From contig JAFYRZ010000015.1 in the NCBI GenBank assembly GCA_017546745.1, positions 1-16,290 of the forward strand: 16,290 nt of DNA, read 5' to 3'. This document shows positions 7,585 through 14,533 of the stretch, one piece after another. Every line of letters begins with the position of its first letter. Positions within the stretch are counted from its first letter, which is position 1. Below the pieces are notes generated by a model. The model was given only the letters and a program-made list of their open reading frames with translations, was not told where the DNA came from and searched no databases. The stretch comes from Clostridia bacterium. Its GTDB lineage: Bacteria > Bacillota_A > Clostridia > Oscillospirales > CAG-272. The translations under genes and the position numbers were made by a program.

Positions 7585-8103
7585 ATGAAAAAACTTTTAA
7601 GCAGCAGCAAGACCGCCTTGATATTTTTGCTCATAGCGGCAGTTTCGCTCGTCTTTTTGGTTCAAATTTCCAAAAGACCGATCTCTTACGGAATGACGTA
7701 CAGCAACAAGACTGAATACGACGGTGGCGTTTTTGAGGGAGCGATTGAATTTACCCGCGACGGCAAGCAGATCATCACCAACTCGAACTTTGACGAGGCG
7801 CTCGTATCCCGTTATTACTACAAGGACGGCTACGTTTTCTTTCTCGCGGCAGAAACTGACGAGGAGTACGATGCCGAGGTAGCAAGGATCAATGAGGATA
7901 TTGAGTCGGCGAAAAACACCCCCTTCTACTCGGATGAGATAACTGCGTTCAGAATGATCGCCTCCGAGGCTGACGGATACGAAAGCGTTTACACCTGCAC
8001 CTCTGCCATAGCCATTGCGAAAGCGCTTTGCGGGCTTTGTGCTGTATCTGCGGCACTTGCGCTTGTGTCTGTCGTATTCAAAAAAAGATACGGTGTTAAA
8101 TAA
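7585..8103 (+). CDS. Two-helix membrane protein with extracytoplasmic domain, unknown function
   Basis: I do not recognise a family for this 172-residue protein. A first helix at about 10-27 is followed by an outside domain of about 110 residues, rich in acidic residues and Tyr (SRYYYKDGYVFFLAAETDEE), then a second helix at 141-165 and a short basic tail (KKRYGVK). The outside domain has an EYDAEVARINEDIESAK stretch that is probably helical. SD GGAG at 7575-7578 supports the start. Spacing to both neighbours is about 20-25 bases, which fits one operon. Confidence 0.75.
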   Translation: MKKLLSSSKTALIFLLIAAVSLVFLVQISKRPISYGMTYSNKTEYDGGVFEGAIEFTRDGKQIITNSNFDEALVSRYYYKDGYVFFLAAETDEEYDAEVARINEDIESAKNTPFYSDEITAFRMIASEADGYESVYTCTSAIAIAKALCGLCAVSAALALVSVVFKKRYGVK

Positions 8104-8128
8104 TTATTCTCATGGAGGGAAAAGCATT

Positions 8129-8467
8129 ATGAAAAAGGATCTTATTTTTGCCCCGATTATGCTGCTTTTGGGAGCGGCACTCTTCTTCCTCGCCTTCACG
8201 GGTATGCCTGTGCACATCGCTATTTCGATAGTGGGCGCATTGGTTTTGGCCGTGTATACGGTATTGACAAGGAAGGAGTGGAGGATTCCCGCCCTTGAGA
8301 TCGTCATGCGCGCCTTTTACGGCATTGCATTGATCTCGGGTATCGTTGTAATGAACGTGCAAGGCATTGCCGCCATTGCGATCGTTCATAAGGTGAGCGC
8401 CGTGTTGTTTCTCGTTTCGCTCATAGCGTTGCTTGCGAGCAAGACATTCTTCGGCAAAAGGGCTTAA
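8129..8467 (+). CDS. Small four-helix membrane protein, unknown function
   Basis: The start is ATG 8129, preceded by GGAGGG at 8114-8119. An in-frame start at 8015 would overlap the previous gene by about 90 bases without a ribosome binding site. The 112-residue product has hydrophobic segments at about 6-23, 27-45, 58-76 and 82-103, with short basic ends (LTRKEW, GKRA). No family was recognised. It sits 25 bases after the previous gene and 36 before the acetyltransferase gene, probably on the same transcript. Confidence 0.75.
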   Translation: MKKDLIFAPIMLLLGAALFFLAFTGMPVHIAISIVGALVLAVYTVLTRKEWRIPALEIVMRAFYGIALISGIVVMNVQGIAAIAIVHKVSAVLFLVSLIALLASKTFFGKRA

Positions 8468-8503
8468 TCTTAAATTGTTTAAAAACGCTCACGAGGTGGG
8501 AAA

Positions 8504-9175
8504 ATGGATAAATTAGTAAGAAAAATAGAGATACCGCTTGCAAGGCGCGCCATAGAGCGCGCGGGGCTTTATCTCGTGCAGGAAAAGGACCTCGACCGAC
8601 TTGCGGAGGTTGCGGCAGACGCGTATCGCGACTACCCCTTGCATAACTGGTTCTCAAAGGGAAAATATGATGCGAAGGCATCTGAGCTTCTGATGAAGGT
8701 TACCTTAAGATCGATGAGCGAGGATGCGGTCATATACGCCGACAGTGAGGAAATGAACGGATTCGCGGCTTGGGTTCCGTTCGGCTTTAAGGGAACCGAG
8801 GCCTTGCCGTTTTTGAGACACGGTGGGCTCAGATTGTTCTTATATACGGGGTTAGGATTTGTCGGCAGGCTGCTCGCCTACGAAAAATACGCCATGAACC
8901 TGAAGAAAGAGTTTACCGACCATTATGATTGGTATTTATTCAATCTTTCCATTAAAAAGGATGCGCAGGGAAAAGGAATTGCATCAAAGCTGATGCGCCC
9001 GATGCTCCAGTTTTGCGACGACGAGCGCATGGTCGCATACCTTGAAACGAACAAGGAAACGAACGTAGGGCTTTACAAGCATTACGGCTTTGACCTTATG
9101 CGCGAGGAGCTTATACCCAAGTCCCCCGTTACCCATTACGCAATGGCAAGAAATCCCAAGGTAGCGGACGAATAA
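8504..9175 (+). CDS. GNAT-family N-acetyltransferase
   Basis: This 223-residue cytoplasmic enzyme is predicted to transfer an acyl group from acyl-CoA to an amine. The GNAT acetyl-CoA site is visible: strand YLFNLSIKKD and then QGKGIASKLMRPML (155-168), matching the Q/R-x-x-G-x-G/A loop. YLETNKETNVGLYKHYGFDL follows (from about 179), the conserved motif B region. The N-terminal half, with DAYRDYPLHNWF and AAWVPFG, resembles GNAT proteins of unknown substrate. SD GAGGTGGG lies 4-5 bases before the ATG. Twenty bases separate it from the next gene, the start of the partner-switching cluster. The substrate cannot be read from the sequence. Confidence 0.88.
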   Translation: MDKLVRKIEIPLARRAIERAGLYLVQEKDLDRLAEVAADAYRDYPLHNWFSKGKYDAKASELLMKVTLRSMSEDAVIYADSEEMNGFAAWVPFGFKGTEALPFLRHGGLRLFLYTGLGFVGRLLAYEKYAMNLKKEFTDHYDWYLFNLSIKKDAQGKGIASKLMRPMLQFCDDERMVAYLETNKETNVGLYKHYGFDLMREELIPKSPVTHYAMARNPKVADE

Positions 9176-9195
9176 TTACAAAAGGAAAAAAAGAG

Positions 9196-10155
9196 ATGTC
9201 TAAAAAACAAAGAAAATACGCTGACGACGGCTGGGCGGTCTGGATCGACGGAGACGATACCAGCACCGTTTACATTAACGACTGGCTTAACCCCAAGGGT
9301 GGCAGCTACGTTGATTTTGCCGTTCGTATTCGCGGCGTAAAATCAAGCAAGGCGCTTAACGTTTACGTTCCCTTCCCCGTAGCGAGGGAGGAAATAGACG
9401 ACGTATCGCTCCGCTTTAATAACACTAAAATACTTCAGGCGACATTCAGCGCGGCATGTATCGTTGATTACAAGAAGAACGACCACACCTCCGAGATCGC
9501 TTATAACGGAAAGACGGTCGATATCGTACATATAAGCACGCTCGACTATCAGCTCGGTGGGGTTGCTGACGGCACGCTTATCACCGTAAGGCTCGAGGAC
9601 TTACAGCCCTTCGTTGACAATGACGAGGCATATTTTATCTGGCGTATGCCGCATAAATCGCTTGATGAAATATTCAAGCCTCGCGTTAGCGTCGGAAATA
9701 TCCTCGGTAGGCTTCGCGATCTTATCACCACACCCGTCGTTTCGGAAAAATACGGCTATTCGATAAGGGTCAATGAGTCAAGGCTCTTGCCCGAGGAGAT
9801 CACGAGGATCGGCGCATTTCACCGCCAGAAGCTCAAGAAAGCGGTCATCACTATTTCGATAGACGAGAACTACGAGCTTAACGACGCAGGCTGCTACCGA
9901 ATCCACCGTCTTGAGGAGAAGCTTTACGAGGGATATCTTCCCAAGGATTACGTCCGAGAGGATATCATTACCTATCAGTGGCATCAGAATAGAGCGGATA
10001 ATATGCAAGGACAGTTTAATTTTTATTACACCGTCACCAAGGATTCCGTCAGCCGCGCAAGTATGTTTCTTTATATGACCCTTTTGCTTCTCATCGGCTT
10101 GTTTGGCGATATGCTTGCCAACTTCCTTTGGGATCTGATAACGGGTGCGCTTTAA
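9196..10155 (+). CDS. C-terminally membrane-anchored protein, unknown family
   Basis: This 319-residue protein has no signal peptide, a large soluble part (1-285) and one C-terminal hydrophobic helix (about 290-312). It is probably a tail-anchored protein facing the cytoplasm. The soluble part looks like two domains: a beta-rich region (about 12-155) with strands such as YVDFAVRIRGV and ALNVYVPFPV, and a second one (from about 195) with LPEEITRIGAFHRQKLKKAVITISI and RLEEKLYEGYLPKDYVREDI. I recognise no catalytic motif. The stop is 12 bases before the phosphatase gene, itself started by GAGGTGA. That tight link suggests it serves the signalling module, for example as a membrane adaptor or input. 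SD AAAGGA at 9181-9186. Confidence 0.78.
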   Translation: MSKKQRKYADDGWAVWIDGDDTSTVYINDWLNPKGGSYVDFAVRIRGVKSSKALNVYVPFPVAREEIDDVSLRFNNTKILQATFSAACIVDYKKNDHTSEIAYNGKTVDIVHISTLDYQLGGVADGTLITVRLEDLQPFVDNDEAYFIWRMPHKSLDEIFKPRVSVGNILGRLRDLITTPVVSEKYGYSIRVNESRLLPEEITRIGAFHRQKLKKAVITISIDENYELNDAGCYRIHRLEEKLYEGYLPKDYVREDIITYQWHQNRADNMQGQFNFYYTVTKDSVSRASMFLYMTLLLLIGLFGDMLANFLWDLITGAL

Positions 10156-10167
10156 CGAGGTGACCGA

Positions 10168-13002
10168 ATGAGATTATCTATACCAATTTTGATCAACTGT
10201 CTGCTTGTTCTTTGCGTTTATCTTGCAGATAAATTTGCCCCGATAAAGAATCTGCCGTATAAGACTAAGCAGGTTATTATCGGTATCCTGTTCGGCGGTG
10301 TATCCGCCTTTGCGTCAAGCTATGGCGTAGAATGGCTCGGCGCTGTCGTAAACGTGCGTGATGCGGCACCGCTTTCTGCGGGACTTATCTTCGGCGCGCC
10401 TGCCGGAATTATCGCCGGCTTTATCGGCGGTCTTTACCGCTGGTTCTCGGTCTATTGGGGCGCGGGAACGTATACGCGCATAGCCTGCAGTATCGCTACG
10501 ATCCTTGCCGGATTTATGGCGGCGCTTTTAAGAAAGCGCATGTTTGATAATAAAAAGCCTACGTGGGGCTACGGCGTTTTTATCGCCATTGCCTGCGAGG
10601 TAATCCATATGATACTGATCTTTATCACCAATATGGATAACTCCTCACAGGCGTTTGAGTTCGTTCAGGGCGCAACTCTTCCCATGATAATAGGCAACGC
10701 TATCGCCGTTGGCTGTGCGATACTTATCGTAACTCTTTTAAGCCGTGACAGCTTTAGGGTGAAGCGAGGTAAGGAAAGGATAGCAAACACCTTCCAGCGC
10801 GGACTTTTAGCCTGCATCGCTATCGCATTCTTCGTTACGAGTGCGTTCACCTATATTTTGCAGAACGGAATGGTCAAGATAGAGACCAAGGAGGTCTTTA
10901 CCGCCGCGATCGGCGACGTAGTGGCAGACGTCAAGGGAAAATCAGACGAGCAGCTTCTCAGTATTGCGAATGCAGTCAAGACAGAGTACGAGGCGGCTCC
11001 GTCAGATGCGCTTGCCGCTCTTGCAAACAAGCACGGCTTGACCGAAATAAATATCGTAAACGCCTTAGGACTTATCGTTAACTCGAGCGATCCCGGCGTG
11101 ATAGACCGTTACAATATGAACGACTATCCTCAGTCAAAGGCCTTCGTTGACGAATTAAAGACGAAGAACGAGTACGTGCAGGAATACTGTCAAAGAGGTG
11201 AGGATTCCGAATGGCGAAAGTACGCCGCGGTCAAGCTCTCGGACGGCGGATTTATCCAGGTCGGATACAACTCGGACCAGTTCCACGAGATGCTTGACGA
11301 GTTCGTTGTAGACGTTACCAAGAACCGTCACGTCGGTACGGGCGGCTTCGTTGCGGTGCTTGACGAGGAGCTTAAGCTCGTTACGGATGACGAGTATTCC
11401 GGTCTTCACGTTTCCGCGATAGGCATCAATCCTCGCGAGGAGATGGAAAACGGCTTGACCGCAAGCGAGCTTTACTACGACGATATCGTGGACGGAAAGA
11501 GCGACGTTAGCGAGACCTATATGTACGTTTTCGTGTTCGTTGAGGGATATTGTATTCTCGCCGCTATGCCTAAGGCGGAGGCGACCTTTATGCGCGACGC
11601 ATCTCTCTATACGTCGATCTTTATGCAGGTCATAATCTTCGCGACCCTGTTCGTATTTATATATATCCTTATCAAGCGCGTTATAATCAACAATCTTGAA
11701 AAGATAAACGATACTCTCGGCAGGATAACGCAGGGTGACCTTAACGTTACCGTAGACGTTCGCACAAGCCATGAGTTCTCGTCCCTCTCGGACGATATAA
11801 ATTCTACCGTTTCGACCCTTAAAAGATACATAGCCGAGGCTGCCGCGCGTATAGATAAGGAGCTTGAGTACGCAAAGCAGATACAGCTCTCCGCGCTTCC
11901 GACCAACTTCCCCGAGGGAGAGGAATTTGGAATATACGCAGAGATGATCGCGGCAAAGGAGGTCGGCGGAGATTTCTACGACTTCTATAAGCTTGACGAT
12001 ACGACCGTTGCCATTCTTGCCGCCGACGTTTCGGGTAAGGGAATTCCCGCGGCAATGTTTATGATGACGGCAAAGACCATCATCAAGGATCTGGCGGAAA
12101 GCGGAATGCCCGTAAACGAGATATTCACAAGAGCGAACGAAAAGCTTTGCGAGAATAACGAGTCGGGTATGTTCGTTACCGCGTGGATGGGTATTTTGGA
12201 TCTTACAACCGGAAATATGCAGTTTGCAAACGCCGGTCATAATCCCCCTCTGCTTAAGAGGGCAAGCGGAGAGTTTGAGTATCTTAAGACGCGCGCAGGC
12301 TTTGTTCTTGCGGGAATGGAGGGCGTGCGCTATCGCGTAGGAGAGCTTACGCTCTTGCCGGGTGACAGACTCTTCCTCTATACCGACGGTGTGCCCGAGG
12401 CAACCAACACGGAAAACGTGCTTTACGGTGAAGAGAGACTTCTCAGCTTTATGAATAAAAACGCAACCGTAGACGCTGTTACACTTTTACCGGCATTAAA
12501 ATCAAATATCGATGAATTTGTGGGAGAGGCTCCGCAGTTTGACGATATTACGATGCTTATGTTTGATTATAGACCCAAAGAAGGAGGTGCGAGCATGACT
12601 TATCAATCATTTCCCGCAAGGGTTGAGGCGCTCTCGGACGTTCTCGGATTCGTAGACCGCACGCTTGAGAGCTATGAATGTCCTATGAAGATACAGACGG
12701 CGATCTGTGTCGCTATCGAAGAGGTGTTCGTCAACGTTGCGCACTATGCCTACGGTGACGGAGAGGGCGATATGACCCTTGGCATCGGCTTTGATGAGGA
12801 AAGCCGCAATATTACCTTCCGTATGACCGATAAGGGCACGCCCTTCGATCCCTTGAAGAGGCCTGACCCGGATATTACGCTGTCCGCAGAGGAGCGCGAG
12901 ATCGGCGGACTTGGTATCTTTATAACGAAAAAGACTATGGATACCGTAACATACGCCTATGAAAACGGCGAGAACATTTTAACAATGATTAAAAAGATTT
13001 AA
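10168..13002 (+). CDS. Multi-sensor SpoIIE-type phosphatase fused to RsbW-like kinase
   Basis: This 944-residue membrane protein could both remove and add phosphate on STAS antagonists. Residues 1-195 form a 5TM-5TMR_LYT-like module, including PLSAGLIFGAPAGIIAGFIG. A helix at 211-231 and another at 482-503 enclose a roughly 250-residue Cache-like extracytoplasmic domain, with ALGLIVNSSDPGVID and GFVAVLDEELKLVTDDEY. A HAMP-like segment (about 504-555) and a helical linker follow. The PP2C/SpoIIE domain spans about 560-800: KEVGGDFYDFY (Asp602, Asp605), AADVSGKGIPAAMF (Asp620), YTDGVPEA (Asp740) and FDDITML (Asp792/793), so all metal ligands are present. Residues 810-944 are an RsbW/SpoIIAB-like HATPase: EEVFVNVAHYAY (Glu852, Asn856), TDKGTPFDP (Asp888) and GGLGIFI (913-919). 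An internal ribosome binding site lies at the domain junction. STAS proteins encoded downstream are the likely substrates. Confidence 0.92.
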   Translation: MRLSIPILINCLLVLCVYLADKFAPIKNLPYKTKQVIIGILFGGVSAFASSYGVEWLGAVVNVRDAAPLSAGLIFGAPAGIIAGFIGGLYRWFSVYWGAGTYTRIACSIATILAGFMAALLRKRMFDNKKPTWGYGVFIAIACEVIHMILIFITNMDNSSQAFEFVQGATLPMIIGNAIAVGCAILIVTLLSRDSFRVKRGKERIANTFQRGLLACIAIAFFVTSAFTYILQNGMVKIETKEVFTAAIGDVVADVKGKSDEQLLSIANAVKTEYEAAPSDALAALANKHGLTEINIVNALGLIVNSSDPGVIDRYNMNDYPQSKAFVDELKTKNEYVQEYCQRGEDSEWRKYAAVKLSDGGFIQVGYNSDQFHEMLDEFVVDVTKNRHVGTGGFVAVLDEELKLVTDDEYSGLHVSAIGINPREEMENGLTASELYYDDIVDGKSDVSETYMYVFVFVEGYCILAAMPKAEATFMRDASLYTSIFMQVIIFATLFVFIYILIKRVIINNLEKINDTLGRITQGDLNVTVDVRTSHEFSSLSDDINSTVSTLKRYIAEAAARIDKELEYAKQIQLSALPTNFPEGEEFGIYAEMIAAKEVGGDFYDFYKLDDTTVAILAADVSGKGIPAAMFMMTAKTIIKDLAESGMPVNEIFTRANEKLCENNESGMFVTAWMGILDLTTGNMQFANAGHNPPLLKRASGEFEYLKTRAGFVLAGMEGVRYRVGELTLLPGDRLFLYTDGVPEATNTENVLYGEERLLSFMNKNATVDAVTLLPALKSNIDEFVGEAPQFDDITMLMFDYRPKEGGASMTYQSFPARVEALSDVLGFVDRTLESYECPMKIQTAICVAIEEVFVNVAHYAYGDGEGDMTLGIGFDEESRNITFRMTDKGTPFDPLKRPDPDITLSAEEREIGGLGIFITKKTMDTVTYAYENGENILTMIKKI
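12581..12597 (+). promoter_or_regulatory. Internal Shine-Dalgarno and ATG for a free RsbW-like kinase
   Basis: AAGGAGGTG (12581-12589) is a full-length Shine-Dalgarno sequence, 5 bases before ATG 12595-12597. This ATG is in frame with the long gene at Met810, exactly where the phosphatase ends and the HATPase begins (MTYQSFPARVEALSD looks like a natural RsbW N-terminus). It would produce a 135-residue stand-alone kinase ending at 13002. It may be a working second start or a remnant of two genes that fused. The upstream codons read Lys-Glu-Gly-Gly-Ala-Ser, a flexible linker. Confidence 0.55.
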
Positions 13003-13017
13003 AGGAGATTTACGAAT

Positions 13018-13314
13018 ATGACTATTGAGATCAAGAGAAACGCAGAGGAAACCGTTATCAAGCTTGCAGGAAGACTTGATACGACCACAGCACCTGCCCT
13101 GGACAAAACCATTAACGAGGACGTTGCAAATGTAAAGAATCTCGTTCTTGACCTGAAAGAGCTTGAATATATCTCCAGCGCAGGTCTTCGCGTGCTTCTC
13201 GGAGCGCAGAAGAAGATGCAGAAGATAGGATCTATGAAGGTAACGAACGTTTGCGAAGAGGTTATGGAGGTATTTGAAATGACCGGCTTTGCAGATATCC
13301 TTGTGATAGAGTAA
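13018..13314 (+). CDS. STAS-domain anti-sigma factor antagonist (RsbV/SpoIIAA-like)
   Basis: This is a 98-residue single-domain cytoplasmic protein. In partner switching, such a protein binds an RsbW-type kinase when unphosphorylated and is released when phosphorylated. The STAS signature is clear: GRLDTTTAPALDK near 18-30, NLVLDLKELEYISSAGLRVLL at about 41-61, and VFEMTGFADIL near the C-terminus. Ser54 (or Ser53) in SSAGLR is the likely phosphoacceptor. SpoIIAA has DSSG there, and the SSAG form is common in other STAS antagonists. SD AAGGAG lies just after the stop of the phosphatase/kinase gene, 15 bases before this start. That placement makes the fused kinase and phosphatase its probable partners. 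It is clearly related to the STAS part of the kinase fusion encoded downstream. Confidence 0.92.
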   Translation: MTIEIKRNAEETVIKLAGRLDTTTAPALDKTINEDVANVKNLVLDLKELEYISSAGLRVLLGAQKKMQKIGSMKVTNVCEEVMEVFEMTGFADILVIE

Positions 13315-13343
13315 TTCAGGATTTCAATATCGGAGACAGATTT

Positions 13344-13958
13344 ATGAGATCAAACGTTTGCAGAATTGAAAACGGTACTAACGATCTTGCGGCGATTCTT
13401 AAGGAGGGCGAGAGGGTAGCGGCGTATAACGGCCTTACCGAAAAGCAGGCGCTTCAGCTGCGCCTGCTCCTTGAGGAGCTTGACGGAATGCTTCCTAACA
13501 TTATAGGAGATTTCGGCGGCGAGATCTGGATCGAATTTGAAAACGGCGTATGTAAAATAAACGCATCCTTGAATATTTCGAGTTTTTCTCCCGATAAAAA
13601 GGAGGAGCTTATCAAAACCGCAACCGACAGAAAAAACGCCGCCGCTCACGGCATAGTAGGAAAGATCAGATCGGTGCTTGAGGATATCTTTCTCGACGGA
13701 AATGCTTTTAAGGCTTATTCACCCGTAGCCGAGGGACTTCAGATCGCAACCGGCTGCTGCGAGAGCGTTAACTACTCCTATTTTTGGACTCTCGAGGAGT
13801 ACAAAAACGGCGCCGAAAAGGAAAAGGGCGAGGAATACGACGAGCTTGAAAGGTCTATTATCGCCTCGGTTGCCGATAACGTGACGGTTGGCGTAACGGG
13901 CAGAAAGGCAGAGATCGTTATCCTGAAGGATTTTTCCGTTGCCCCGGGGGAGGAATGA
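13344..13958 (+). CDS. HATPase-like protein, apparently degenerate RsbW relative
   Basis: This 204-residue cytoplasmic protein begins like an RsbW-type domain: ERVAAYNGLTEKQALQLRLLLEELDGMLPNI (23-53) looks like the helix carrying the N box, with EE present but Asn replaced, and GEIWIEFENGVCKINASL looks like the following strands. The glycine-rich ATP-lid motifs G1 and G2 (DxGxG and GxG) are not visible. A conserved-looking helix, DRKNAAAHGIVGKIRSVLED (95-114), takes the later part. I infer an ATP-binding-fold protein that may no longer be a kinase and could act as an adaptor or decoy for STAS proteins. SD GGAG is at 13332-13335. The stop overlaps the next start. The fold assignment rests on pattern recognition and needs profile or structure comparison. 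Confidence 0.68.
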   Translation: MRSNVCRIENGTNDLAAILKEGERVAAYNGLTEKQALQLRLLLEELDGMLPNIIGDFGGEIWIEFENGVCKINASLNISSFSPDKKEELIKTATDRKNAAAHGIVGKIRSVLEDIFLDGNAFKAYSPVAEGLQIATGCCESVNYSYFWTLEEYKNGAEKEKGEEYDELERSIIASVADNVTVGVTGRKAEIVILKDFSVAPGEE

Positions 13959-14533
13959 TGGAGCTTGTAAGTGAGGCTATTGCATTCGCGGTAAAGGCGC
14001 ACGACGGAATGCGACGCAAAAAAAGTGAAGCGCCCTATATTCTTCACCCAATGGAGGCGGCGGTGATAGTCGGCAGCATGACCGATGACCAAAGCCTGAT
14101 CGCCGCGGCTGCCCTGCACGACGTCGTAGAGGATGCGGGCATCAGCTTAACCGAGATCGAGGAGAAATTCGGCAAGCGCGTAAAGGAGCTCGTTGCCTCG
14201 GAGACTGAGGATAAGCGCGCAGACCTTCCCCCGTCGGATACCTGGCGTATCCGCAAGGAGGAGTCGCTTACCGTTCTTAAGAATACCGACGATATCGGCG
14301 TTCTTACGGTGTGGCTCGGGGATAAGCTTGCCAATATGCGCTCTATCTATCGCGACTTCAAGGAAGAGGGCGCGGCTATGTGGCAAAGATTTAATCAGAA
14401 GAATGCCGATGAGCAGGCTTGGTATTACCGATCTATTGCGGATTTGACGAAGCGTCTTTCGCATACTTCGGCTTGGCTCGAATATACGACGCTTACAGAA
14501 ATTGTGTTTAAAAAAGGAGAAAATGACAAGTGA
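13958..14533 (+). CDS. Small HD-domain hydrolase, (p)ppGpp hydrolase (Mesh1/SpoT-HD) type
   Basis: This is a 191-residue stand-alone metal-dependent phosphohydrolase resembling the hydrolase domain of RelA/SpoT. In that family it removes pyrophosphate from the 3' position of (p)ppGpp. The metal-binding set is complete: His30 in ILHP, His54-Asp55 in ALHDVVED with Glu58-Asp59, and Asp122 in WLGDKLANMRS. There is no synthetase, TGS or ACT domain. The preceding stop overlaps ATGATG at 13955-13960. The second ATG is chosen because SD GGGGGAGG ends 4-5 bases before it; the first would have almost no spacing. The last bases overlap the next gene by GTGA. Other nucleotide substrates are possible, since Mesh1 also acts on NADPH. 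Its place inside a partner-switching operon is unusual. Confidence 0.87.
   Translation: MELVSEAIAFAVKAHDGMRRKKSEAPYILHPMEAAVIVGSMTDDQSLIAAAALHDVVEDAGISLTEIEEKFGKRVKELVASETEDKRADLPPSDTWRIRKEESLTVLKNTDDIGVLTVWLGDKLANMRSIYRDFKEEGAAMWQRFNQKNADEQAWYYRSIADLTKRLSHTSAWLEYTTLTEIVFKKGENDK

Noticed and set aside
11155..12240. Long open frame on the minus strand inside the phosphatase gene
   Set aside because: It lies wholly within a gene whose domains and metal ligands are unmistakable, has low-complexity Arg/Leu/His-rich composition and matches no family. It is a codon-bias shadow.
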